Shown here: in pieces, positions 8,931-19,829 of the stretch
Position numbering within the stretch: position 1 is the first letter of the stretch
Layout: each line of letters opens with the position of its first letter
Source of the DNA: Musa acuminata AAA Group
Taxonomy: Eukaryota; Streptophyta; Magnoliopsida; Zingiberales; Musaceae
NCBI RefSeq assembly: GCF_036884655.1
Contig: NC_088345.1
Coordinates: 33,915,501 to 33,979,500, forward strand
Reading direction: 5' to 3'
Length of the DNA: 64,000 nt
Program-made: the position numbers and the translations under genes
Notes under the pieces: generated by a model
Seen by the model: only the letters and a program-made list of their open reading frames with translations
Database searches by the model: none
What the model was told of the DNA's origin: nothing

Positions 8931-9690
8931 TAACTTTCCTTTAGGATTTGGTTCTTGATATCTGGTTCATTAGGTACACATACTCTATCCCCAAATCTCA
9001 ATAGGCCATCCTTTGAAACTTGAAATTTTGGCTTCAATTCCTTTTCTACTTCATTCCTCAAGTAGATTAAACGTGGATCTCGTAATTGTCCTTCCTTAAT
9101 TTGTTGAATAAGATCAGATTGCACCTGAATGGAGGCCATCAATATCATTGAGTCTTGCTCTTTCCTCATAGCATTCAAATCAAAATTTTCTTCTAATAAC
9201 TTCCATTGCTTCACGACCAAACTAGCCATAAAACTTGTCGATTTTCTACTAAGTACATCAGCTACAACATTGGCTTTGCCCGGGTGATAACGGATGGCAC
9301 AATCATAATCCTTCAGAAGTTCTATCCATCTTCGTTGCCTCATGTTTAACTCTTTCTGAGTGAAAATATATTTTAAACTCTTGTGATCAGTAAAGATTTC
9401 AAATTGTCGACCATACAATAATGTCTCCAAATCTTTAGAGCAAAAATAATTGCTGTCAATTCCAAATCATGAGTTGGATAATTCAATTCATAACCTTTTA
9501 GTTGCCTAGAAGCATAAGCAATCACTCTCCCTTCCTGCATCAGAACACATCCAAGGCCCTTTCTTGAAGCATCAATATAAACTACAAATCCCTCACTACC
9601 ACTTGGAATAGTGAGAATAGGAGCACTAGTCAATCTTCTTTTTAACTCTTGAAAACTTTGCTCACAATCATCACCCCATACAAATTTCAC
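8931..9690 (-). pseudogene. Tekay-like RNase H and integrase N-terminus
   Basis: The segment [35 protein letters not shown] and [20 protein letters not shown] is the Ty3/gypsy RNase H region. It continues as [40 protein letters not shown] and NVVADVLSRK, then runs to the start of the integrase zinc region. A frame change occurs at about 9400-9430, where the two reading frames overlap (RHY…YGRQFEIF). The same region in the + strand copy is at 63195-64000. Confidence 0.8.
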
Positions 9691-10412
9691 ATTCTTTTTA
9701 GCGATTCAAGAAAATCCCTCCACAAATCTCCTGTAATAACATGCCATGCCCAAAAAGCTTCTAATTTCTATTACATTTGTTGGTACTTCTCATTCAACTA
9801 CAGCTTCTACTTTCTTTGGATCAACAGATATACCCTTCCCTGAAATCACATGGCCTAAGAAGGCAACTCCATTCACCCACAATTCACATTTGCTGAACTT
9901 TGCATACAACTTCTTTTCTCTTAGTATGGACAATTCATTTCTCAAGTGTTCCTCATGCTCCCGATTACTCCTTGAATACACCAATATGTCATCAATGAAT
10001 ATAATTACACAGTCATCAAAGAGCGGTTGAAATATCCTATTCATTAGTTCCATAAAAGCTGCAGGGGCATTAGTCAAACCAAAAGGCATCACCAAGAATT
10101 CATAGTGACCATATCGAGTTTTGAAAACTATTTTTGGAATATCCTCCTCCTTAATCTTCAACTCATAGTAACCTTACCTCAGGTCAATCTTAGAGAATAC
10201 TTGTGCACACTGCAGTTGATCAAACAAATCATCAATTCTGGGTATGGGATACTTGTTTTTGATGGTCACCTGATTCAACTATCTATAATCAATACAAAGC
10301 CTCAATGTTCCATCCTTCTTCTACACTAATAGTACCGGAGCACCCCATGGAGATACGTTGGGTCGTATGAGACCCTTATCTAATAATTCTTGTAGTTGCT
10401 TCTTTAATTCCT
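9691..10412 (-). pseudogene. Tekay-like reverse transcriptase
   Basis: Contains [20 protein letters not shown] and the catalytic-site motif FIDDILVYS, then [20 protein letters not shown] and [20 protein letters not shown], typical gypsy RT palm and thumb. The N-terminal third is in the same region but broken: the DLRSGYY motif reads DLR*GYYE at about 10180, and further stops follow. A stop also occurs near 9789 before the connection to RNase H. Confidence 0.8.
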
Positions 10413-11000
10413 CTAGCTCGAGTGGTGCCATTCCGTAGGGAGGCTTAGATATTGGGGTGTACTAGGGACCAGATCAATAGCAATTTCACCCTCTCTATCT
10501 AGAGGTAAACCAGGCAAGTCATCTAGGAATACATTAGGGAACTCTTTGACCACTGAAATTTCATCTAGATGGGTTTCCTGATTTGAATGCTCCTTTACAC
10601 ACACCATATAACAGAAACAACCCTTCTGCATAAGACGATAAGCTTGAAGTACCGATATCAAGCAAGGAGGCAAATCATGCCTAATGCCCTCAAAGTAAAA
10701 TATAGGCTGATCTGGTATACAGAAAGTAATTATTTTTTTGTAACAATCAATACTAGCGTGATGAGAAGATAACCAATCCATGCCAAGTATAATATCAAAC
10801 TCCAAATCTTTAGGAGAACTAAATCAGCAAAAAGTTCAAGTCCTCCAATAAAATCAGACAAGAGGACCAGATTCAAGTTCGTTATCAAAGAATCTCCAAT
10901 GATCATATTTACATATAACACAATGCAATGGTCTAGGTTGCATACCCAAGTGATAAGCAAAATATTACGAATCAAATCATTGATAGGACCCATGATCAAA
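10413..11000 (-). pseudogene. Tekay-like aspartic protease and RT leader
   Basis: The readable part holds FDIILGMDWLSSHHASIDC, the C-terminal signature of gypsy proteases, followed by a linker and FPNVFLDDLPGLPLDREGEI with [15 protein letters not shown], the usual start of RT. The N-terminal half with the catalytic Asp is in a shifted frame (10806-11000) and the DSGAT-like site is not clear to me. A SLTPYRM-like motif expected at the end is corrupted. Confidence 0.7.
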
Positions 11001-11007
11001 CAAATAT

Positions 11008-11660
11008 TTACATTCTTTCATAAGCATGCATAATACCTTCGATCACTAATTCAGAAGTTTTAGAATCATATTCAGTGATAGCATACACTCTGATATGGGC
11101 AAATGATTTATGAGGCAGTGACTCTTTCTTCTTGTTCAAAGGGCAGTCTTTTATTTTATGATCCAACTTTCCACAAGCAAAATAGAGTCCAGTCACCCGA
11201 AAACACAAGCTTGTTTCATAATTTAACTTGCAATCCACACGTGATTGAGTCTTTTGTGGTGACTTCCCATTTCAAATCCAAATGTCTTGACCCTCTTGTT
11301 ATTACTTTCTGATTCATTTCCAATCATATTTTTATTTGTAAACTTATCCTAGCTATTCTCGTCCTTGATCTCCAGAAATTCTTTTCATTGTTGTCATTAA
11401 TAATCAGCCTCTGCTTCCACTATAAGGTGGCAAAAGAAATCGTTTGATCATCGGAACAATTTGGAACATCAAATATCTTCTCTGTTCGCATCATCCATTT
11501 TTCTACCACCAATGAAATTAGGTTCATCATGCTTCTACTACGCCACTCTTATTCAATATCCCCGATCAATCCTTTCATTCCCCTTAATTAATCAGAAACA
11601 AATGAAATAGGAGGACCAAATGTCCTCGTCGTCCTAGATTCCTAAAATAAATCAAAGAAA
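11008..11660 (-). pseudogene. Tekay-like gag remnant with defective zinc knuckle
   Basis: Residues YFACGKLDHKIKDC are a CCHC knuckle in which the first Cys is replaced by Tyr. The + strand copy at 61960 has the same change. Upstream, toward the primer site, only short matches to the gag capsid region remain (for example a QTEKIFDV-like segment), and the whole gag space is about 650 bp, much less than intact relatives. I infer deletion before these copies diverged. Confidence 0.65.
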
Positions 11661-11740
11661 ATTTTCACCAATCACTATAGTTCACTAGACCTCAATATAT
11701 TTTGCATGTCAACATATCAAATATTTCAGTAATCCTCAAA

Positions 11741-11756
11741 CTATGCTCTGATACCA
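11741..11756 (-). other. Primer-binding site (tRNA-iMet type)
   Basis: TGGTATCAGAGCATAG on the - strand, four bases inside the 5' LTR end at 11761. It matches the initiator-Met tRNA 3' end. Confidence 0.8.
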
Positions 11757-11760
11757 CCTC

Positions 11761-14700
11761 TGTCACGCCCCTCAAAAATATCCATGATATTTAAAATTCA
11801 AGAAAACAACACAAATCCATCCAGGATCCAAACACACATTTCAGGACACTGAAAAACATTCTATCAAATTTACATCTATAAAACCTGTGCAGTTTATAAT
11901 CATATATCACATCACTCGATAATTCACATTTATGACAACCTAAGCCAACTTGTCAAACATGAACAACATTTATAAATCCACAAGCTAAATAAATTATACA
12001 ATCAGAACTCCAACTATTCACCACAAGTCCATATCATCATACATTAAACTTAAAATTCCAGAATCTTAAACATGAGAGGTCCTTTAAACTTATACAAAAT
12101 CCACAAGTTTAGATTCATCGTCAACATTTCATTAGAAGCAGCGTGTGCTTATACAATAAAAACATATATACTAATAAAGATCTGCCCAAAATCTTTTAGC
12201 TTTCCACCGCCTCAACCCAATCTTAACATTTAAGCAAGCGATAAGCTATCTTGAAAATTTTATACAACAACGGGGTGAGCATATAGGGCTCAGCAAGTGA
12301 CAAACATATCCATGTCAAAGGAGGACAATTTCCAAAGAGATAAAGTTTCAAAATACAAGGTAGAATATAAGAATTCATAGACGTAATATCATTAGGTGCA
12401 GAATCATAATTGTCATTTCAATCAAATATATTTGGTTCATAACAGATGGGGCATAGAGTAATTGGAGCATATCAACCACGAATGAAACGTTTCGGAGCAT
12501 ATCAATAACAAATGAAACATTTTGGAGCTTATCAATGGCGTATGAAATGTTCCGGAGAATATAAACGGCATATGGAACATTTCGAAGCATATTAACAATG
12601 AAGGAAACATTTCAGACCTTATCAATGGCGTATGAAATGTTCCGGAGCATATCAACGGCATATGGAACATTTCGAAGCATATCAATAATGAATGAAACAT
12701 TTCGGAGCTTATCAATGGCGTATGAAATGTTTCGGAGCATATCAACGGCATATGGAACATTTCGAAGCATATCGAAAATGAATGAAACATTTCGGAGCTT
12801 ATCAGTGGCGTATGAAATGTTCCGGAGCATATCAACGGCATATGGAACATTTCGAAGCATATCAACAATGAATGAAACATTTCGGAGCTTATCAATGGCG
12901 TATGAAATGTTCCGGAGCATATCAACGGCATATGGAACATTTCGAAGCATATCAATAACAAATACCAAACATAAGCTCAAACGTCGTCTTTGACGTTGCA
13001 TTCATATCATTCTTATCCAAAGCATGTATAGAAACACATAACCAAAGCTCTGGATATCATATCAAACATACAGAAGGTGAAGTGGGACCATAACATAATA
13101 TGGTACATCCATTTCTGAATGACCACTAAACATAAGTCTCCCACGTCTGAGAGGTCTCCCATGTCTGGGAGCTCTATCCACCCACGTTTGAGTGAAGTCA
13201 TAGGGGGCCGGCAGAGCATCTAAAGCTCTATGCATAACTCCCTTCACCATTTCTGGCGAAGGTTCACAATATTCCACAAACACCATAGTACAATGAATAG
13301 CACATATCGGAAGCACACGCGGAAAAATAAAACGTACATGTGCCTTTACGAGTCAATCCGAAGTAAGCAATAATCTTTCACAATTATATTTAGGTTTGAA
13401 AGGAATTGAAAGCAAGGGCACATATGGAATCCAAGCAATCACATACAACTCAATTCAGATAAGAAGGTTAGATGAATTCGATATCCAAAGGAAAGAAACT
13501 AGAATAGGCACACATCGAAAGCAAATGCGAAACAATGGGTTATACATGTGCCTATATAAGTCAATGTGATATAGCATAAACGTTACACAATATGTTCAGG
13601 AATGGTAATAATTTATAGACAAGAGCAAATGAGAATTCAAACATTAATATAAGCTACAATTGAGTGAAGGGAACTGAACAAAATCTATTTCCAAACGAAC
13701 GAAAACAGAAGATACGAAATCGATCAAAGCTCGATTTCTAACAGAATTCAAGAGGCACATTGAACAAATGATTCAGATTGTTAATTATGCTCTAATACCC
13801 TCAAGAAGGCTATTGTCAAAAGATATATTAATCTATTTTCTATTGAAACAAGTTTCGTATGAATCATGGTTTCCAACAAGGAGTTACCTTTGATTTGGTA
13901 ACACACGGTCAAAAACAAAATCATTGTCTTGCAGAATTCATAGGATCGAATTCAACAGATAATAGGGTAGGCATTTGAATTCCAAATTTTCAATCTATAT
14001 GTCAAAAGAAAGTTCTACAAGTTTAGTTTCGAATGAAATCAGTTTGGTACAAATCAGAATTTCCAATAGGGACTTATAGGTAGTTTAGTATCGAAAGGTT
14101 AGAAATGTTGATCCCTGTTCTGCAACATCTATAGGCTCATTTGAAACAGACGTTTGGGTAAGTATTCGATGTCCAAAATCTATAAAATCCATGTCAAAAG
14201 AAAGATATAAGAGTCTAATTTCAATCGAGCTAGGTCCTGACTGAATCCACATTTGGTGCTAAAAATTATAGCTAAAACAGTGTATAGGGGTCAGTTTACC
14301 GAAAAAATTTCAGATCATTGGTTTTATGTCCAAAGAGAGAAATATCAGGTTCTAAGCATAAATCATTCAGAATCAATATAGGAATATAGACTAATACTTT
14401 TGTAGGATGGGGTTAGAACACTTGCCTTTGAGAATTATAGCCCTAAATGAGAAGATTTGAGCAAGAAACCTTAAAGCCCCAATTTTTCTTCTTCTTCTTC
14501 TTCTTCTTTCTTTCTTTCCCTGATCATCCAGGCAGCTGCCTTCTCTGCTTCCTTAAGAACGAAGGTAGAGAGGCTTAAATGGTGGGATTTGTATTTTTGT
14601 GTATTTTACAGTTTATTTTTTTGTATTATTATATTTACGATTAGGTCCTCAGGGTTTACATATAGGTCCTCAGATTTTTTTTTGAACAAATCCTCCAAAT

Positions 14701-14810
14701 CTTATGAATAAGTTCTCAGATTCATACTTTGACTTTTTATCAAATTTAAAATAGATACTTATATTATAACTAGGAACTTATACGAAAATTCAGAAATGAG
14801 GGATGTTACA
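11761..14810 (-). repeat. 5' LTR of Tekay-like element
   Basis: 3050 bp. It begins TGTCACGCCCCTC on the + strand and ends GGGATGTTACA next to the ACACC target copy. It carries the same 30-bp array (12464-12959) with equal length to the other LTR, and a TTC microsatellite near 14487-14515. Confidence 0.85.
12464..12959 (-). repeat. 30-bp tandem array in 5' LTR
   Basis: About 16.5 copies of the same 30-bp monomer in 90-bp higher-order units, the same extent as in the 3' LTR. It creates 130-174 codon open frames on both strands that I do not regard as genes. Confidence 0.85.
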
Positions 14811-14815
14811 ACACC

Positions 14816-14923
14816 TGCTGCATGTCTTAATGTCATCGTAGTTAATCCTGTAAACTTTTCTCAATATATAGATTAGATCATCAAATGACAATTGACTTCA
14901 TCATCAAAATCTGAGATTCAATA
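14816..14923 (-). repeat. SIRE-like LTR, second part
   Basis: Continues the LTR broken at 5491. On the - strand the element end reads TATTGAATCTCAGATTTTGA, the usual TGTTGAATC with G changed to A. The same change is at the end of the right LTR (38526), supporting that the two are a pair. The polypurine tract AAAATGGGGGAGAT abuts it on the internal side. Confidence 0.75.
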
Positions 14924-16086
14924 ATCTCCCCCATTTTGATGATGACAATCAATTGATGACGGAGTTAACCTTAACTCCCCCTATCTATATGCCATACTTG
15001 AGAAAAGTCATTCTTGAATTCAAGACCTTTGAATTCAAGAGATATATTGATAAGTTAAGTTCATTTAAACTTATCAATACTCACATCATGATTCCTATCA
15101 TGATCTAACATGATGTCAAGGAATGGCATCCATTTTCAAGTTTTATATTTCAAATTATGAAGGATGACAAACATAGCAATTCATCATTCTAAGATATCAA
15201 TTTGTAAAATTATAAGTTAAGCTCTAGATATCTTTTTATAATGAAGAAAAGTTAACAGGTAATATTTTCAAGTGTAAAATTGCATACATTTATCATTATT
15301 TCATCAATTTACCACATTTTGGTATTATTTCTCCCCCGTTGTCACCAACAAAAAGGAGAACAATTCAACAATATATGCAAGTGTAGTAAATATTCATGTC
15401 ATATTTCAATTTTGTAAAGAAATTTATATCAATCATATTTCAAGCATTCATGACATTGTATCATTCAAAAGTTCTTAACATTAAGGATATAGCATTCATT
15501 TTCTTTCCTTTTACTTAGCATCAAAGCTTTGCATGATGGAGGAAAGTAAGAAGGAAAAACCATTGAGAACCAACTTTGAATGAAGTTAAAAATGATAAGA
15601 GAGTTTCATTAAATCATGCTTCATTTTTCATAAGGATCAAAATATTCATGTGAAATTAAATCCTAGCAAGTGTTCATCTCAATAAAAAATTCTTCCTTCA
15701 TCAAGAAGGAATTCATATGAAAGAATCATCATATAAAATTCATTTCTCAATTTAAAAATTCACAAGAGATAAATCTATGAGAGATGTATTTGTCAATTAA
15801 TTTCATGTATCAAAAGTCATTAAGTGATGGAGCATGGATATGAAATAAACTTGATATGGCATAGACTCAAGAAAGCTCTATTCAAGAAATACATTAAGTG
15901 AAAGATAGTTCGGAAAGAAAATATGCATCAAATTCATGCATTTGTAAAGTGTTTTGTCATAACTTTTCATCACTACTTGCATGAGGCAAAATCATTAGTG
16001 CTTTGTAGTACTCAAAGATTAAGAATCTGATGTATGATTAAAACTTCTCAATATTCAATAGAAATCATAATCAACAAAGTAAACTT
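14924..16086 (-). other. Non-coding 3' tail of SIRE-like element C
   Basis: AT-rich, no credible ORF. On the - strand it has, in order toward the LTR, a CTCCTTTTTGTTGGTGAC context with AACGGGGGAGAA (15331-15360), GATAGGGGGAGTTAA (about 14974-14988) and the terminal polypurine tract. The rest is unique-looking, with many ATTCAT/TCATAA words. The pol C-terminus that should lie upstream (rest of RT, RNase H) is deleted. Confidence 0.6.
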
Positions 16087-16218
16087 CATGCTATTGCATC
16101 ATTGTATGATAACATGCTCATAATCATGAAAACTTTTAGCATCAAGGCACAAATTTTCCAACTTCAAAGTAAACATGATTATGAGCATGTTATCATACAA
16201 TGATGCAATAGCATGAAG
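16084..16218. repeat. Perfect 45-bp inverted repeat with direct-repeat flanks
   Basis: CTTCATGCTATTGCATCATT and onward (16084-16128) is matched without mismatch by its reverse complement at 16174-16218, with a 45-bp spacer. The spacer sequence GCATCAAGGCACAAATTTTC and onward is repeated after the right arm (about 16211-16249). The structure sits at the deletion junction between RT and the 3' tail of element C and looks like a template-switch product. Confidence 0.85.
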
Positions 16219-16249
16219 GCACAAAATTTTCAACTTCAAAGTAAACATC

Positions 16250-16418
16250 TTATTGAAGCCATTAAGAAAAGCACTTTTAATATCCATTTGAAACAACTTA
16301 AAATTATTACTACTAGCATAGGCAAGGAGCATCCTTATGGCTTCTAATCGAGCCATAGAAGTGAAGGTTTCTTCGTAATCAATACATTCTTCTTGGTTGA
16401 AACCTTTGGCCACCAATC
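16250..16418 (-). pseudogene. SIRE-like RT fragment, left of Angela insertion
   Basis: Reads LVAKGFNQEECIDYEETF, then ARLEAIRMLLAYASSNNFK and LFQMDIKSAFLNGFNK, the fingers/palm start of a copia RT. It is interrupted at 16418 by element A, whose CAATC target copy lies inside it. The upstream codons are at 33842. After AFLNGFNK it runs straight into the inverted-repeat junction, so the YVDD site is lost. Confidence 0.8.
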
Positions 16419-18016
16419 TGTTGGGAAATCTTGGGGGCGACATCACATGCGCAGCGGAAGAACAAGAAAACAAAATCCTCGATTCCCAAAGAGATGTTCG
16501 TCGTCGTGCGAAGATTGGTGCACAAAATCCGCGAAATTGAAAAACTGCGTACAGAATAGATTGTGTTACCTAGGTAGATTATATATCCTTATTTCCTTAT
16601 AGATCTTTAAGAGAGAGTGAAGGAGGTCAAGCGTCCTCCTCTCTAGCGGTGATCCACATAGCAGGGCTGCGACGACGCTCCACAAAACTCCAAGTCTGCT
16701 CTGAGGTGGAGAGGGGAAGGAGAATAGGAGAGGCAAGCAAAGGCTCTAGCCTATGAGGCTCTGAATCCCTCCTATTAATAGAGGTCCCCTGTCAAACCCT
16801 AATGGATCCTCCCCTAGTTGGTATTGGATCTACATCCAATAACCCAAGCCTTTTAGATTAGTGGATCTCTATCCAATAATCTCTCATGGGCTCTTATTGG
16901 ATCTTGTCCATGGGATCCAATAATTCAGGGGCTTATTAGATATCCAATAAGACAAGGGCTCCGTCGGATATCTCATATCCGAACCTCTACTCATCGCAAT
17001 ACCGACCATATGTGTGTAACCCTCTAGGCCCAATATCGAGCTGGCCGTGAGTCAAACCTATCAGAACTCCTTCTAACTCAGTGAATTATTATCTCTGTAA
17101 TAATTCACTCGACTCATTGACTACGGACGTACTAGGCCACTACGCCGAAGTCCTCATACGATACAGGGGAATCCAATCCATTGGACCTATCTATCCTCAG
17201 TTACCGTGTACCTATAGTCCCTCATCCATCAAATATCCCAAAGACCGTATATCGAGCATGGTGTTGTCAGACCCATACGGTTTCTACTCGAGTCTCGCTC
17301 TAATCGGATTCTCCCGGAAAACTCTTTTTCTCTTAACCTGAATGACCCTGGCCAGGGATTTGTCTGAGCAAGAACACATGGGATATTTCTCTCATGACGC
17401 CGAGAGTGAATGTTCCTCTATCGACACTCAATAGCCCTCATAAGGTCGACTACCACTCCCAATGACCAGTTGTACTAGATCTAGGACAGCCAAACCTATA
17501 AGTCTGGTATTAAAGAGTGGAGCACTCATACAGGACATCCTTGGTGTCTCAAGGATCAGATATACCACTAGGACTACGGAATCGCTATCTGACAATAAGA
17601 CATCATTAACCATCCAGCATTTCATAAGTGGATCAATTAGTGAATTCATTATCTAATGAGCACCTGTACTATATCCCTAGTGTCTCTACACGACCAGCTA
17701 TGAGACCAGCTGCATCCATCATATGTACGGGTATATAGCACACCTGTCTGTCCGGTTATCACGATGTCCCTCTCGAGTAACCTATGACCGAGATTATTTA
17801 GGATATGTGTTTAAAGGTGAATCGATCTCATTTTCGTGATCTCATCACGATCCGATTCCCATTGCACAAATCCAAGGATATCACAATATATATATATGCA
17901 TATATGCAATAGTTATAAAGTGATATATGCCAAAATATAATAAGCAAAAAGATTCTGTATCAAGTCACATGTGCCATCACTCATATGATTGGCTTGTTGG
18001 GCACCTATGACTAGCA
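16419..18016 (-). repeat. 3' LTR of Angela-like element A
   Basis: TGTTGGGAAATC...GACTAGCA on the + strand. Next to its right end the internal side gives GTCAAGTAGGAGAT on the - strand, a polypurine tract. CCAAT/ATTGG words cluster at 16823-16948, upstream of the TATA region at about 16778 (mutated to TATTAATA). Confidence 0.85.
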
Positions 18017-18217
18017 ATCTCCTACTTGACCTAAAGCCAATCACCTATATGTCTGATCCCTATCAAACCCCTGCGACGCTCAAAGACAATCTAAGACAAC
18101 GGCTTTGTTAGTGGATTTGCAATGTTATCTTTGGATGGAACTCTTTTTCACTACTACATCTCCTCGGATTACGATCTCTCTGATAATGTGGAACCTCCTT
18201 AAAACATGCTTAGATTT

Positions 18218-18619
18218 CTAATGAGACCTAGGTTCCTTCGCTTGAGCAATGGCCCCGTTGTTGTCGCAATATAAGGAGATCGACTCCTCGCTATCCGGCA
18301 CGACTCCCAAATCTGTGATGAACTTCTTCAACCAGACTCCCTCCTTTGCTGCATATAATGCAGCAATGTACTCCGCCTTTGTGGTCGAGTCAGTAGTAGT
18401 ATGTTGCTTGGAACTCTTCCAGCACACTACTCCTCCATTCAAGGTGTACACATACCCTGAATTTGACTTGCTATCATCGACATCAGATTGAAAACTTGAG
18501 TCTGTGTAGCCTTCAACCTTAAGGCTATTACCTCCATATACTAGTAAAAGATCCTTAGTCCTTCTCAAGTATTTAAGGATATACTTTACTGCTTTCCAGT
18601 GCTCCAAGCCTGGATCCAC
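18218..18619 (-). pseudogene. Angela-like RNase H (element A)
   Basis: Reads DPGLEHWKAVKYILKYLRRT, then YTDSSFQSDVDDSKSNSGYV, TDSTTKAEYIAALYAAKEGV and ISLYCDNNGAIAQAKEPRSH, a copia RNase H with its conserved TDSD-like, AEY and CDN motifs. A TAG replaces a Gln codon after RSH, but in-frame similarity (KSKHVLRRFHIIREIV) continues to about 18120. A TAG after TSRY separates it from RT at 18620. Confidence 0.8.
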
Positions 18620-19393
18620 CTAATACCTGCTCGTGACACTCAGCACATGCGCTATATCAGGCCTAGTACATAGCATGGCATACATGATAGACCCTATTGC
18701 TAAGGTATAAGGTATCATATCCATGTTCGCCCTTTCTTCTGGAGTATTTGGGGACATACTCGTAGAAAGCGATATCCCATGTCTCATCGGTATGAGACCT
18801 CTCTTGAAATTTTTCATGTCAAATCTTTTGACGATGGTTTCTATATACCTGGATTGGGATAAGCCAAGCATCCTCTTGGATCTATCTCTATATATTCTAA
18901 TCCCCAAGATTTAGGATGCTTCCCCTAAGTCCTTCATAAAGAAGTGTCTAGAAAACTAAGCCTTTTCTTTGGATAGCATTCCTACATCATTCCCAATGAT
19001 CAGGATATCATCCACATATAACACCAAAAAGGTGATAGCACTCCTACTTACCTTCCTGTATACACAAGGCTCATCTTCGTTCTTAATGAAGTCATAAGAA
19101 CTGATTGCCTCATCAAATCTTATGTTCCAACTTCGGGAAGCTTGCTTTAGTCCATAAATGGATCTAAGCAACCTACACACCTTATTTGGGAAGTTCTTGG
19201 ACATAAATCCCTCAGGTTGCATCATATACACCTCCTCCTCGAGGTTCCCATTGAGGAATGCGGTTTTCACATCCATATGCCAAATCTCATAATCAAAGTG
19301 TGCTACAATAGCCAATAGAATTCTGATAGATATCAGCATTACTACGAGTGAGAAGGTTTCATCATAGTCAACACCTTGCCTTTGATGATACCC
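18620..19393 (-). pseudogene. Angela-like reverse transcriptase (element A)
   Basis: MDVKTAFLNGNLEEEVYMMQ, FMSKNFPNKVCRLLRSIYGL and the catalytic YVDDILIIGNDV are readable at 18956-19339. After a short gap with stops (18908-18955), GIRIYRDRSKRMLGLSQSRY and ARPDIAH-like thumb/connection sequence continues to 18620. The N-terminal start lies in the preceding ORF (19394-19822). At least three inactivating lesions. Confidence 0.8.
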
Positions 19394-19822
19394 CTAAGCC
19401 ACTAGCCTTGCTTTATAGGTCTCTACCTTTCCATCTACTCCGATCTTTTTTTTAAAGATCCACTTGCAACCGATGGGTATAATACATTCGGGCGCATCAA
19501 CTAGGTTCCAAACCTTGTTAGAGTACATAGAATCCATCTCAGAATTCATGGCTTCTTGCCACTTCCCGGAGTCTATACTCATAATAGCCTCCTTGTAGGT
19601 CTGAGGATCAATATCCTCAATATCCTCTCCTCTAATATGTCCCACATATCTCTCATGAGGATGAGATACTCTATCAAACCTACGTAAAGTTGAAACTTGT
19701 GTATTAGGTATCTGAACAGACTCGAGCTGTAGAGTAGTGCTTGAGCTTGGTTCTACAAGCTCGCTCAACTCTATCATTCTCTCACTATCTCCGCCAAGAA
19801 TGTGTTCCTTCTCAAGGAACAC
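19394..19822 (-). pseudogene. Integrase C-terminus to RT start (element A)
   Basis: EPSSSTTLQLESVQIPNTQV is a linker, then GHIRGEDIEDIDPQTYKEAI, WQEAMNSEMDSMYSNKVWNL and GCKWIFKKKIGVDGKVETYK with ARLVA start the RT domain. A TAG follows ARLVA where element B reads on (AKGYRQRQG). A frameshift separates it from the integrase frame at 19830. Confidence 0.75.
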
Positions 19823-19829
19823 TGCTCTC

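Larger units (their letters stand above)
5492..14810 (-). mobile_element. Tekay/Del-like Ty3/gypsy element with >3 kb LTRs, internally deleted
   Basis: Two LTRs of 3066 bp (5492-8557) and 3050 bp (11761-14810) flank 3203 bp of internal DNA. Flanks are ATACC (5487-5491) and ACACC (14811-14815), a 5-bp target duplication with one change, inside a SIRE-like LTR. On the - strand the LTR reads TGTAACATCCCTC...GGGGCGTGACA. A primer site (11741-11756) and a polypurine tract (about 8558-8575) are in place. Gag is reduced and the integrase core is missing, so it is non-autonomous. Tekay/Del assignment rests on LTR length and RT/integrase-end motifs. Confidence 0.85.

Noticed and set aside
14811..14815. 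Possible imperfect target duplication meaning two unrelated events
   Set aside because: ATACC and ACACC differ by one transition, and the related LTR at 38410-38425 (GGCATAACACCTATTGC) shows the undisturbed site, so a single insertion is the simpler reading.
17428..17656. Paired 60-75 codon ORFs in Angela LTRs (also 24735, 25949, 32963)
   Set aside because: They recur only because the LTR recurs. They are inside LTR sequence and open on both strands.
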